This document shows positions 47,129 through 55,288 of a DNA stretch of 64,000 nt, piece by piece; within the stretch, counting starts at the first letter, position 1, and every line of letters begins with the position of its first letter. This DNA is from Streptomyces glaucescens (GTDB lineage: Bacteria > Actinomycetota > Actinomycetes > Streptomycetales > Streptomycetaceae). Where the stretch lies: positions 558,001 through 622,000 of the forward strand of contig NZ_CP009438.1 in NCBI RefSeq assembly GCF_000761215.1. The letters run 5' to 3'. A program made the position numbers and the translations under genes. The notes beneath the pieces are model-generated. The model had not been told where the DNA came from, ran no database searches, and saw nothing but the letters and a program-made list of their open reading frames with translations.

Positions 47129-47214
47129 AGGGCCTGTCGTTCGGATCACCCCGGCGTACGGTTCGGTCGACAGGCTCCGGACCTCAAGCCGGGCCGATCC
47201 GAACGGAAGGCCCT
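47129..47214 (-). mobile_element. MITE-like element, internally deleted copy
   Basis: The 86-base sequence, read on the minus strand, repeats both ends of the element at 20345-20529 (agggcctt(c)cgtt(c)ggatc...cggcttgaggtccggagcct and ...cgccggggtgatccgaacgacaggccct) but lacks about 100 internal bases. Its outer AG completes the TAG stop codon of the LysE gene, just as copy 1 does for the NLP gene. Confidence 0.75.
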
Positions 47215-47830
47215 AGCTGCGGGCGATGAGCGAGGCGCCGAGAGCGATCATCGTCACCGCGAGCACACCGTCCAGCACCCGCCAGGCGGCGGGCCGGGCG
47301 AGCCGGCGGCCCAGCAGCCGGGCGCCGAAGCCGAGCGCGGTGAACCAGCACAGGCTGGCGAGGGCGGCGCCCATGCCGAAGGTCCAGCGCAGTGCGCCGT
47401 GGTCGGCGGCGACCGAGCCGAGCAGGAAGACGGTGTCGAGGTAGACGTGCGGGTTGAGCCAGGTCATCGCCAGGCAGGTGAGCACGGCGCGGCGGCGGGA
47501 GGTCGCCACCTCCCCCTCGGTGCGCAGCCCCTCGGCGGCGGGGCGCAGCACGCGGCGTGCGGCCAGGGCGCCGTAGCCGAGCAGGAAGGCCCCGCCGATC
47601 CAGCCGATCGCCGTCAGGGCGCCCGGCCAGGCCACGACCACCGCCCCGACGCCTCCGACGCCGAGCGCGATGAGCAACGCGTCGGACAGGGCGCAGATGC
47701 CGACGACGGCGAGCACCGCCTCGCGGCGGACCCCCTGGCGGAGGACGAAGGCGTTCTGGGCGCCGATGGCGACGATGAGCGAGAGACCGGTGCCGAATCC
47801 GGCGGCAGCGGCGGTGAGCGTGGCGGACAT
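47213..47830 (-). CDS. LysE/ArgO family amino-acid exporter
   Basis: The 205-residue membrane protein has about six helices and the LysE signature GLSLIVAIGAQNAFVLRQG near residue 15, plus TWLNPHVYLDTVFLLG. It should export basic amino acids. It is divergent from a LysG/ArgP-type LysR regulator. Its TAG stop is formed at the edge of a MITE-like element, so the ancestral end may have been slightly different. Confidence 0.92.
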   Translation of the reverse strand: MSATLTAAAAGFGTGLSLIVAIGAQNAFVLRQGVRREAVLAVVGICALSDALLIALGVGGVGAVVVAWPGALTAIGWIGGAFLLGYGALAARRVLRPAAEGLRTEGEVATSRRRAVLTCLAMTWLNPHVYLDTVFLLGSVAADHGALRWTFGMGAALASLCWFTALGFGARLLGRRLARPAAWRVLDGVLAVTMIALGASLIARS

Positions 47831-47868
47831 GCCCCCGACGCTAGGCAGCGGACCCGCCCTGCGTACAG

Positions 47869-47892
47869 CTAAAGATTCTTACGTATCTTTAG
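47869..47892 (+). promoter_or_regulatory. LysG/ArgP-type operator between exporter and regulator
   Basis: CTAAAGAT, 8 bases, ATCTTTAG is an exact interrupted palindrome in the divergent gap. It covers TATCTT (47884-47889), the likely -10 box of the regulator, so it fits autorepression and control of the exporter. Confidence 0.7.
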
Positions 47893-47897
47893 TCGCT

Positions 47898-48854
47898 GTG
47901 AAGAGTGATGCCATGGGACCCGGAATGCCGGAACTGCCCCTCGACCAGGTGCGCACGCTGCTCGCCGTGGTCGACGAGGGCACCTTCGACGCGGCCGCCG
48001 CCGCCCTGCACGTGACCCCGTCGGCGGTCAGCCAGCGGGTGAAGGCGCTGGAGCAGCGCACCGGCCGGGTCCTGCTGCTGCGCACCAAGCCGGTGCAGCC
48101 CACCGAGTCCGGCGCGATCGTGGTGCGGCTGGCGCGCCAGCTGGTCCGGCTGGAGCGGGACGCACGCGCCGAGCTGGGCCTGAGCGGCGCCGGGGAGCCG
48201 ACCCGGGTGTCGGTGGCCGTGAACTCCGACTCGCTGGCGACCTGGTTCCTGACCGCGCTCACCCGGGTCCCCGAGGAGCTGCGGCTCTGCTTCGAGCTGC
48301 GCCGCGAGGACCAGGACCACACGGCGGTGCTGCTGCGGCAGGGGCTGGTGATGGCGGCCGTGACGTCGTCGTCGGAACCGGTCACGGGCTGTTCGGTGCG
48401 GGCGCTGGGCACCATGCGCTACGTCGCGGTGGCCCACCCGGCCTTCGCCGCGCGGCACCTCGACGGGCCGCTGCCCGAGACGCTGCCGCACGCTCCCGTG
48501 GTGGTCTTCGACCGGCGCGACGATCTCCAGGACGGGTTCGTGCGGCTGCTGAACCACGGCCGGGGCCGGGCGGGCTCGCTGCGCCACTCCGTACCCACCT
48601 CGGAGGGGTTCGTCGAGGCCGTGGCGGCCGGTCTGGGCTGGGGGATGGTGCCGGAGGTGCAGGCGGAGCCGCTGCTGCGCACCGGCCGGCTGGTCCATCT
48701 CGCCCCGGACCGCGAGGTGGACGTGCCGCTCTACTGGCAGCAGTGGAAGCTGGACTCCCCCGCCCTCGCCGCGGTCGCCCGCGCGGTGACGGCGACGGCC
48801 GCGGATGCCCTGAGCACTCCGGCGCGACGCGTTTCACCCTCGCCCCGCCGGTGA
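47898..48854 (+). CDS. LysR-type regulator (LysG/ArgP-like)
   Basis: The protein (318 residues from the GTG at 47898) has an N-terminal winged HTH (LDQVRTLLAVVDEGTFDAAAAALHVTPSAVSQRVKALEQ) and a two-lobed ligand domain. Its pairing with a LysE-type exporter is the classic LysG-LysE or ArgP-ArgO arrangement, in which the regulator activates export when lysine or arginine is abundant. The GTG is 9 bases past a TATCTT box; ATGs at 47913 and 47925 are alternative starts. Confidence 0.92.
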   Translation: MKSDAMGPGMPELPLDQVRTLLAVVDEGTFDAAAAALHVTPSAVSQRVKALEQRTGRVLLLRTKPVQPTESGAIVVRLARQLVRLERDARAELGLSGAGEPTRVSVAVNSDSLATWFLTALTRVPEELRLCFELRREDQDHTAVLLRQGLVMAAVTSSSEPVTGCSVRALGTMRYVAVAHPAFAARHLDGPLPETLPHAPVVVFDRRDDLQDGFVRLLNHGRGRAGSLRHSVPTSEGFVEAVAAGLGWGMVPEVQAEPLLRTGRLVHLAPDREVDVPLYWQQWKLDSPALAAVARAVTATAADALSTPARRVSPSPRR

Positions 48855-48906
48855 CCCGATACCGGTAACCGACCGTACAGACGACTTCGATGACGGGTGA
48901 GGTCAC

Positions 48907-49155
48907 ATGAGCAACTGGCGCGAGCAGGCGGCATGCCACGACGAGGACCCCGATCTCTTCTTCCCGATCGGCACGTCCGGACCGGCACTGATGCAGACCG
49001 AGCAGGCCAAGGCCGTCTGCCGGCGCTGCCCCGTACGGGAGCCGTGCCTGGAGTTCGCCCTCGACACCGGCCAGATGCTGGGGGTGTGGGGCGGCACCGG
49101 TGAGGCGGAGCGCCGTGCGCTGCAACGGCGCAGGAAGGCCCGCCACACCGGTTAG
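48907..49155 (+). CDS. WhiB-like [4Fe-4S] regulator
   Basis: The 82-residue Wbl protein has the four cluster cysteines C10, C38, C41 and C47 (C-x27-CxxC-x5-C), the GVWGG turn and a basic C-terminal RRALQRRRKAR. LFFPIG and GPALMQTEQAKAVC make it closer to WblE/WhiB1-type than to WhiB or WblA. Such proteins bind the sigma factor HrdB and respond to redox gases. A paralogue role rather than the essential copy is likely. Confidence 0.92.
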   Translation: MSNWREQAACHDEDPDLFFPIGTSGPALMQTEQAKAVCRRCPVREPCLEFALDTGQMLGVWGGTGEAERRALQRRRKARHTG

Positions 49156-49198
49156 CGCGCCCCGGGCCGCGGCCGGCCGTGGCCGGCCGCGGCGTCCG

Positions 49199-49654
49199 TC
49201 AACCGCGGGCGCCGCGGCGCAGCGGGCCCCACTCGTGCTCCTGGCGGTCCACCTCGGCGCGCGCCTCGTCGATCACCTCGTCGGCGAGATGACACAGGGG
49301 CCGCACGTCTTCCACGAGGGGTTCGTTGTCGGGGCCCCGGCCGTTCTCCCTGCCCTCCAGGATCCAGGGACGGACGCCGGGGCCCTTCTCGTGCGGCAGG
49401 TGGGCGTAGTCGTACAGCCGCCGGGCCACCCACAGGCGGACCGGGCGGTCCTGCCACCAGTCCTCGACGTCGAGCGGATTGGCCGACAGGCCCGGCATCG
49501 GCACACCGGTCAGCTCGTCGGTGCTGGAGACCTCACCCAGGTCGATGTCGGGCCCCTTGGACCAGCGTACGTACAGCCCGCCCTGCCGTTCCTCCACCAA
49601 GCCCGTGAGCTCGGCCAGCGTGTTCACGACCGGCAGGTCGTCCCAGGTGCTCAT
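49199..49654 (-). CDS. DUF6098 family protein
   Basis: The 151-residue soluble protein is acidic and Trp-rich (EERQGGLYVRWSKGPDIDL, NPLDVEDWWQDRPVRLWVARRLYDY). It matches the actinobacterial DUF6098 family of unknown function, to my recollection. It has a sigma-B-type promoter (GATT-N16-GGGTAC) about 35-60 bases upstream and GGGAGG before the ATG, so it is probably stress-regulated. Confidence 0.82.
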   Translation of the reverse strand: MSTWDDLPVVNTLAELTGLVEERQGGLYVRWSKGPDIDLGEVSSTDELTGVPMPGLSANPLDVEDWWQDRPVRLWVARRLYDYAHLPHEKGPGVRPWILEGRENGRGPDNEPLVEDVRPLCHLADEVIDEARAEVDRQEHEWGPLRRGARG

Positions 49655-49688
49655 TCGTGACCTCCCTCTTCGCCGTCAGGCGAACGGG

Positions 49689-49714
49689 GTACCCCGCTCG
49701 GCCGGATCGGAATC
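49689..49714 (-). promoter_or_regulatory. Sigma-B-type promoter for DUF6098 gene
   Basis: On the minus strand GATT (49714-49711), 16 bases and GGGTAC (49694-49689) fit the sigma-B consensus exactly. The implied leader is about 28 bases. Confidence 0.6.
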
Positions 49715-49778
49715 GGGCACACCGCTTCGCGGCGGGTTAGGCTCGCGGCACCAGACGCCGTCCGAGGGAGGTCCGTGC

Positions 49779-50129
49779 ATGAGCGTCCGGGTACGCCGGG
49801 TCCACGAGCCGCCGGACCCCGACGACGGCCTGCGGGTCCTGGTCGACCGGCTCTGGCCGCGGGGCCTGGCGAAGGACGCCGCCCGGGTGGACGAGTGGCC
49901 GAAGGAACTCACCCCGTCCACCGAGCTGCGCCGCTGGTACCACGCGGGCGAGGGGTCGTACGAGGAGTTCGCGCGGCGCTACGAGGCGGAGCTGGCCGCG
50001 CCCGCGGTGCGGGAGCCGTTGGAGCGCGCCCGGGCGTGGGTGCGCGAGGGACCGGTGACGCTGCTGACCGCCGTCAGGTCGCCCGGGCAGAGCCACGCCG
50101 CGGTGCTGGCCCGGCTGCTGGAGCGGTGA
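49779..50129 (+). CDS. DUF488 family protein
   Basis: The 116-residue protein is a typical short DUF488 member: RVHEPPDPDDGLRVLVDRLWPRGLAKDAARVDEWPKEL, STELRRWYHAG, VTLLTAVRSPGQSHAAVL. The family's conserved late cysteine or aspartate positions are partly altered (LTAVRSPGQSH in place of LLYAAKDTEHN). Function is unknown. GAGGGAGGTCC precedes the ATG. It is divergent from the DUF6098 gene. Confidence 0.88.
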   Translation: MSVRVRRVHEPPDPDDGLRVLVDRLWPRGLAKDAARVDEWPKELTPSTELRRWYHAGEGSYEEFARRYEAELAAPAVREPLERARAWVREGPVTLLTAVRSPGQSHAAVLARLLER

Positions 50130-50142
50130 CGAGGGTGCCGGG

Positions 50143-51816
50143 TCAGCCGGTCTGCCGCGCCGCCGCCCGGCCCGCCGCCCGCCCCGAGAAGAGGCAGCCG
50201 CCGAGGAAGGTGCCCTCCAGGGCGTTGTAGCCGTGGAGCCCGCCGCCGCCGAACCCGGCGACCTCGCCGGCCGCGTACAGACCGTCGATCGGTGTGCCGT
50301 CGGAGCCCAGGGCGCGGGAGTCGAGGTCGGTCTGGATGCCGCCGAGCGTCTTGCGGGTCAGCACGTGCAGCTTCACCGCGATCAGCGGTCCGGCCGCCGG
50401 GTCGAGCAGCCGGTGCGGGGCGGCGACCCGGCCGAGCCGGTCACCGATGTAGCGGCGGGCGTTGCGGATGCCCTGGACCTGCGCGTCCTTGGCGTAGGGG
50501 TGGGCGATCTGGAGGTCGCGGGCCTCGATCTGGCGGCGCACCCGGGTCGCGTCGAGGAGCGGCTCGTCGGTCAGGCCGTTCATCTTCTCGACGAGCTCTT
50601 CGAGGGTGGGCGCGGTGACGAAGTCGGCGCCGTTGCGCAGGAAGGCGTCCACCGGGCCCGGGGCGCCCTTGCCGAGGAGGCGTTCACGCAGGAACGCGGC
50701 GCGGTCCTTGGCGGTGATGTCCGGGTTCTGCTCGGAGCCCGACAGCGCGAACTCCTTCTCGATGATCTTCCGCGTGAGGATGAACCAGGAGTGGTCGTAC
50801 TCGGCGATGTCCTCGGTGGTGCGCAGGTGGCGCAGGGTGCCGAGGGTGTCGTAGCCGGGCAGGCAGGAGCCGGGCAGGCGGCGGCCGAGCGCGTCGAACC
50901 ACATCGAGGACGGGCCGGGCAGGATGCGGATGCCGTGGCCGGGCCAGATCGGGTCCCAGTTCCGCAGGCCCTCCGTGTAGTGCCACATGCGGTCGCGGTT
51001 GACCAGCCGGACCCCCGCCTGCGCGCTGATGTCGAGCATCCGCCCGTCGACGTGGGCGGGCACGCCCGTCACCATCCGGGCCGGGGGCGTGCCCAGCCGC
51101 TCGGGCCAGTGCCGGCGGACGATGTCGTGGTCGGCGCCGATGCCGCCGGAGGCGACGATCACGGCCTGGGCGGTCAGCTCGAACTCGCCGGCGGCCTCCC
51201 GGCTGGTGGCGACGCCGCGCGGCGCGTCGTCCGGGACCAGGACCGTGCCGCGCACACCGCGCGCCGCGCCGCCCTCGACGACCAGCTCGTCGACCCGGTG
51301 CCGGTGGTGGAAGGTGAGCAGCCCGTCGCGGGCGGCCTGCCGGGCGTGGCGCGCGAACGGTTCGACGACGCCGGTGCCGGTCCCCCAGGCGACGTGGAAG
51401 CGGGGCACCGAGTTGCCGTGGCCGTGCGCGGTGAGGTCGCCGCGCTCCGCCCAGCCGACCGTCGGCAGGAACGTGATGCCGTGCCCGTCGAGCCAGGAGC
51501 GCTTCTCGCCGGCCGCGAACTCGACGTAGGCGCGGGCCCAGCGCACCGCCCAGGAGTCCTCGTCCTCGGTGCGGTCGAACCCGGCGCTGCCCTGCCAGTC
51601 GTTCCAGGCGAGGTCGAGGGAGTCCTTGATGCCGAGCCGGCGCTGCTCGGGGGAGTCGACGAGGAACAGCCCGCCGAACGACCAGAAGGCCTGGCCGCCG
51701 AGGCCGGCGGCGTTCTCCTGGTCGACCAGGGCGACCCGGCGGCCCCGGCTGGTGAGTTCGTGCGCGGCGACCAGGCCGGCCAGTCCCGCTCCGACGACGA
51801 TGACGTCGGCGTCCAT
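50143..51816 (-). CDS. FAD-binding dehydrogenase (fumarate reductase/KstD-like)
   Basis: The 557-residue flavoprotein starts with the FAD dinucleotide fold DVIVVGAGLAGLVAAHEL and ends with GLYAAGEVAGFGGGGLHGYNALEGTFLGGCLFSGR, typical of the 3-ketosteroid dehydrogenase/fumarate-reductase group. It has no signal peptide. The substrate is not known. The ATG at 51816 is 9 bases after GGGAAGGG; an upstream ATG at 51825 overlaps the TetR stop (ATGA). Either way the two genes form an operon, so the TetR protein probably controls this enzyme. Confidence 0.88.
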   Translation of the reverse strand: MDADVIVVGAGLAGLVAAHELTSRGRRVALVDQENAAGLGGQAFWSFGGLFLVDSPEQRRLGIKDSLDLAWNDWQGSAGFDRTEDEDSWAVRWARAYVEFAAGEKRSWLDGHGITFLPTVGWAERGDLTAHGHGNSVPRFHVAWGTGTGVVEPFARHARQAARDGLLTFHHRHRVDELVVEGGAARGVRGTVLVPDDAPRGVATSREAAGEFELTAQAVIVASGGIGADHDIVRRHWPERLGTPPARMVTGVPAHVDGRMLDISAQAGVRLVNRDRMWHYTEGLRNWDPIWPGHGIRILPGPSSMWFDALGRRLPGSCLPGYDTLGTLRHLRTTEDIAEYDHSWFILTRKIIEKEFALSGSEQNPDITAKDRAAFLRERLLGKGAPGPVDAFLRNGADFVTAPTLEELVEKMNGLTDEPLLDATRVRRQIEARDLQIAHPYAKDAQVQGIRNARRYIGDRLGRVAAPHRLLDPAAGPLIAVKLHVLTRKTLGGIQTDLDSRALGSDGTPIDGLYAAGEVAGFGGGGLHGYNALEGTFLGGCLFSGRAAGRAAARQTG

Positions 51817-51821
51817 GGCGA

Positions 51822-52457
51822 TCATCCCTTCCCGGGGGGTGTGCCGCTGCCGTCCGTCAGCAGCGCCGTGAGCAGCTGTTTGAGCCAGGCCCGCGCGCCC
51901 TCGACGTCCTTGTCCAGCAGCGCCTGGGTGGTGACGCCGTCGTAGGCGGCGACCACCGCGTGGGCGGCGGCGGCGCTGTCGCCGAGCACGGCGGGCAGGG
52001 GGGTGTGTCCCCGGGTGCGCTCCAGCCGGTCGGCTATGGCGCCGCGCAGCCGGGCCCGGTGTTCCAGGAGGGCCGCGGCGACGGCCGGCCGGCGGGCGGC
52101 GTGCACCAGGAAGTCGGTCTTCACGAGCAGCCAGTCCGGGTCGAGGAGCAGCACCTCGGTGACCCGGTCGACGGCGGCGGGCAGGCCGAGGCCGGGGCCG
52201 TCCTGGGCGAGGGCGCCGGAGACCTGTTCGGCGATCAGGTCGGCGCGCTGCCGGTAGAGGGCGAAGAACAGCTCGTCGAGGCTGGCGAAGTTGGAGTAGA
52301 AGGCGCCGCGGCTGTAGCCGGCGGCCTCGCAGACCTCCTCGATGGAGACGCGTCCGAAGCCCTTGGCGGCGAACACGGCGAACGCGGCGTCGAGCAGGTC
52401 GGCCCGGGTGCGGGCGCGGCGCCTGGTGACACGCGGGGTGCCGGGTCGGGTAGCCAA
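51822..52457 (-). CDS. TetR family transcriptional regulator
   Basis: The 211-residue protein has a TetR HTH (ARTRADLLDAAFAVFAAKGFGRVSIEEVCEAAGYSRGAFYSNFASLDELFFALY). It starts with TTG at 52457, supported by GGAGGG 8 bases upstream and by the MATRPGTPR-type start. It is divergent from alkB and co-transcribed with the FAD dehydrogenase gene. Operator-like repeats fill the shared promoter. Confidence 0.9.
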   Translation of the reverse strand: MATRPGTPRVTRRRARTRADLLDAAFAVFAAKGFGRVSIEEVCEAAGYSRGAFYSNFASLDELFFALYRQRADLIAEQVSGALAQDGPGLGLPAAVDRVTEVLLLDPDWLLVKTDFLVHAARRPAVAAALLEHRARLRGAIADRLERTRGHTPLPAVLGDSAAAAHAVVAAYDGVTTQALLDKDVEGARAWLKQLLTALLTDGSGTPPGKG

Positions 52458-52474
52458 GGTGGGAGCCCTCCGTT

Positions 52475-52511
52475 CGATACGCGAATGTATCGGATGCACC
52501 GATGTATCGGA
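52475..52511. promoter_or_regulatory. TetR-type operator pair between tetR and alkB-like genes
   Basis: CGATAC-N6-GTATCG (52475-52492) and CCGAT-GT-ATCGG (52499-52510) are inverted repeats. They also contain the direct repeat ATGTATCGGA at 52485 and 52502, 17 bases apart. The region is the divergent gap, so binding could control both directions. Confidence 0.65.
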
Positions 52512-52571
52512 AGGGGCCGATCGAGGGAGCCACAAGGGAACAGGTTTTCGATTCGGGAGTACGCTGGAGCC

Positions 52572-53195
52572 ATGCACCACCTCCAGGGCTCCCTCTTCGA
52601 CCAGACCGACCAGCTGCGGCTCGGCCCACTCGACGGGATCCGCCGGACGGACCTCGGCTCCGGGGCCTGGATCGACGTACTGCCGGGCTGGCTCAGCGGT
52701 TCCGACACGCTGTTCGAACACCTGTCGGCCGAGGTGCCGTGGCGGGCCGAGCAGCGCAAGATGTACGACCACGTCGTCGACGTCCCCCGGCTGCTCGCCT
52801 TCTACCGCGCGGACGAGCCGCTGCCGCACCCCGTCCTCACCGAGGCCCGTGACGCGCTCGGCGCGCACTACGGCGACGAGCTGGGCGAGCCGTTCGCCAC
52901 GGCCGGGCTCTGCTACTACCGCGACGGCCGGGACAGCGTCGCCTGGCACGGCGACCGGATCGGCCGGGGTGCCCGCGAGGACACCATGGTGGCCATCCTC
53001 TCCGTGGGCACGCCCCGCGATCTGCTGCTGCGCCCGGCCGGCGGCGGCGAGACCCTGCGCCGCCCGCTCGGGCACGGCGACCTCATCGTGATGGGCGGCT
53101 CCTGCCAGCGCACCTGGGAACACTGCGTGCCGAAGACCAGCCGGGCCGCGGGCCCGCGCATCAGCATCCAGTTCCGTCCGCGCGGCGTGCAGTGA
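52572..53195 (+). CDS. alkB: AlkB-like 2-oxoglutarate/Fe(II) dioxygenase
   Basis: The 207-residue protein has the iron ligands H126-x-D128 in WHGDRIG, the late histidine in TWEHCVP, and the 2-oxoglutarate arginine in RISIQFR. This is the AlkB group, which removes alkyl groups from DNA bases by oxidation. The length is normal. The ATG is 7 bases after TACGCT (52560-52565), so the mRNA is probably leaderless. It shares a control region with tetR. Confidence 0.9.
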   Translation: MHHLQGSLFDQTDQLRLGPLDGIRRTDLGSGAWIDVLPGWLSGSDTLFEHLSAEVPWRAEQRKMYDHVVDVPRLLAFYRADEPLPHPVLTEARDALGAHYGDELGEPFATAGLCYYRDGRDSVAWHGDRIGRGAREDTMVAILSVGTPRDLLLRPAGGGETLRRPLGHGDLIVMGGSCQRTWEHCVPKTSRAAGPRISIQFRPRGVQ

Positions 53196-53247
53196 TCTGC
53201 TTTGCTGTCCCCTGGCGGACAGCGGACACCTCACCACGGGGACGGAC

Positions 53248-54009
53248 ATGCGGGCAGACGTGCGGCAGGTCGCGGACGGCGCCTATCTGGTGCACGGCAG
53301 CAACACCAACTGGGTGATCCTCACCGAGGGCGACGCCATCACCCTGGTCGACACCGGATACCCCGGGGACCGCGCACTCGTCCTGGACTCCCTCGCGGCC
53401 GTCGGCGGTTCCCCCGGGGCGGTCGCGGCCGTGCTCCTCACCCACGCCCACAACGACCACCTGGGGTCGGCGGAGTACCTGCGCGCCGCCCACGGCACGC
53501 CCGTCCTCCTGCACGAGGCCGAAGTGCCGCACGCCCGCCGGGACTTCCTCCACCAGGTGTCGGTCGGCCGGGTGCTGCGCAACGGCTGGCGGCCGGGCGT
53601 GCTGCCGTGGGCCGTGCACGCGCTGCGCTCCGGCGGCACCGCCCACCTCCCCGTCACCGCGCCCGAGCCGTTCCCCGCGGCGGGCCCGCTGGACCTGCCC
53701 GGCCGCCCGGTGCCGGTGCACACCCCCGGCCACACCCTGGGCCACTGCGCCTTCCACCTGCCGGACGCCGGCGTGCTGGTCTCCGGCGACGCGCTGGTCG
53801 GCGGCCACCCCACCAGCCGGGCGAAGGGCCCGCAGCTGCTGCCGGACATGTTCCACCACGAGCGGGCCCGCGCGGCGGCCTCCCTGGACGTGCTCGCCGG
53901 GCTCGACGCGGACGTGCTGCTGCCCGGGCACGGCCCCGTCCACCGCGGCCCGGTGCGGGACGCGGCGCTGCACGCGGCGGAACGGGCCGGGGCGGCGCGG
54001 GCCGTCTGA
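53248..54009 (+). CDS. MBL-fold metallo-hydrolase
   Basis: The 253-residue protein has the metallo-beta-lactamase signature THAHNDHLGS, a later metal-binding TPGHTLGHC, GDALVGG and LPGHGPV. Two zinc ions are expected. Substrate unknown; glyoxalase II-like thioesters or lactones are possible. It has no signal peptide, so it is cytosolic. An approximately 52-base gap separates it from alkB. Confidence 0.9.
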   Translation: MRADVRQVADGAYLVHGSNTNWVILTEGDAITLVDTGYPGDRALVLDSLAAVGGSPGAVAAVLLTHAHNDHLGSAEYLRAAHGTPVLLHEAEVPHARRDFLHQVSVGRVLRNGWRPGVLPWAVHALRSGGTAHLPVTAPEPFPAAGPLDLPGRPVPVHTPGHTLGHCAFHLPDAGVLVSGDALVGGHPTSRAKGPQLLPDMFHHERARAAASLDVLAGLDADVLLPGHGPVHRGPVRDAALHAAERAGAARAV

Positions 54010-54052
54010 GACGGCCGGCCGCGGCCCGCCCCGTCGCCGTTAAGGTCGGGCC

Positions 54053-55288
54053 ATGGCTTTGCACATCAGCGCCACCAACCCGGAGCACCCCGCGCTCCTG
54101 CTCGAACTCCCCTGGCAGCTCCCCCTGGCGGAATGGCCGGATGAGTACCTGGTCCCGCTGCCGCGCGGCATCTCCCGGCACGTGGTGCGCTACGCCCGCG
54201 CGGGTGACGAGGTGATCGCCGTCAAGGAACTGGCCGAGCGGCCCGCCCTGCGCGAGTACGAGCTGCTGCGCGACCTCGACCGGCTGGGCATCCCGGCGGT
54301 GGACGCCCTCGCCGTGGTCACCGGCCGCGCGGACACGGACGGCGAGCCGCTGGAGCCGGTGCTGATCACCCGGCACCTGGGCGGCTCGATGCCGTACCGC
54401 TCGATGTTCGAGACGACCATGCGCCCGGCGACCATGCACCGGCTGATGGACGCCCTCGCGGTACTGCTCGTCCGGCTGCACCTGGCCGGCTTCGCGTGGG
54501 GCGACTGCTCGCTGTCCAACACCCTGTTCCGGCGGGACGCGGGCGCCTACGCCGCCTACCTCGTCGACGCCGAGACCGGCGAGCTGCACCCCCGCCTCAG
54601 CGACGGGCAGCGCGGCTACGACCTGGACCTCGCCCGGGTCAACATCAGCGGCGAACTCCTCGACCTGGAGGCCTCCGGGGCGCTGCACCCCTCCGTCGAC
54701 CCCATCGACTTCGGCACCGAGATCTGCGCCCGCTACCAGGGGCTGTGGCAGGAGCTGACCCGCACCTCGGTCTACCCGGCCGGCAAGTACCACTACATCG
54801 AGCGCCGCATACGCAGGCTCAACGACCTCGGCTTCGACGTCGCCGAGATGCAGATCGACCACTCCTCCAACGGCGACACCGTCACCTTCGTGCCCAAGGT
54901 CGTCGACGCCGGCCACCACCAGCGCCAGCTGCTCAGGCTGACCGGCCTCGACACCGAGGAGAACCAGGCCCGGCGGCTGCTCAACGACCTGGAGTCCTGG
55001 ATGGCCACCCAGGACGACTACACCCCGGGCGATCCCCTGGCCGCCCGCCCCGAGGTGCTGGCGCACCGCTGGGTGCGGGAGGTGTTCCGGCCCACCGTGC
55101 GGGCGGTGCCGCCGGAACTGCGCGGCGGCATGGACCCGGCCGAGATCTACCACCAGCTGCTCGAACACCGCTGGTACCTCTCGGAGCGGGCCCAGCACGA
55201 CATCGGCCTGGACACGGCCGTGAAGGACTACGTCGACAACATCCTCCCGCGCGCCCGCGAGACGCTGGAGCCGCCGGCACCCGAGTGA
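54053..55288 (+). CDS. DUF4032 domain, kinase-like protein
   Basis: The 411-residue protein has a lipopolysaccharide-kinase-like N-terminal part (AVKELAERPALREYELLRDL, AGFAWGDCSLSNTLFRRD, AYLVDAETGELHP) followed by the DUF4032 region (YHYIERRIRRLNDLGFDV, HRWVREVF). The kinase catalytic aspartate seems present in WGDCSLSN. No substrate is known. The ATG is 7 bases after TAAGGT (54041-54046), indicating a leaderless transcript. Confidence 0.85.
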   Translation: MALHISATNPEHPALLLELPWQLPLAEWPDEYLVPLPRGISRHVVRYARAGDEVIAVKELAERPALREYELLRDLDRLGIPAVDALAVVTGRADTDGEPLEPVLITRHLGGSMPYRSMFETTMRPATMHRLMDALAVLLVRLHLAGFAWGDCSLSNTLFRRDAGAYAAYLVDAETGELHPRLSDGQRGYDLDLARVNISGELLDLEASGALHPSVDPIDFGTEICARYQGLWQELTRTSVYPAGKYHYIERRIRRLNDLGFDVAEMQIDHSSNGDTVTFVPKVVDAGHHQRQLLRLTGLDTEENQARRLLNDLESWMATQDDYTPGDPLAARPEVLAHRWVREVFRPTVRAVPPELRGGMDPAEIYHQLLEHRWYLSERAQHDIGLDTAVKDYVDNILPRARETLEPPAPE

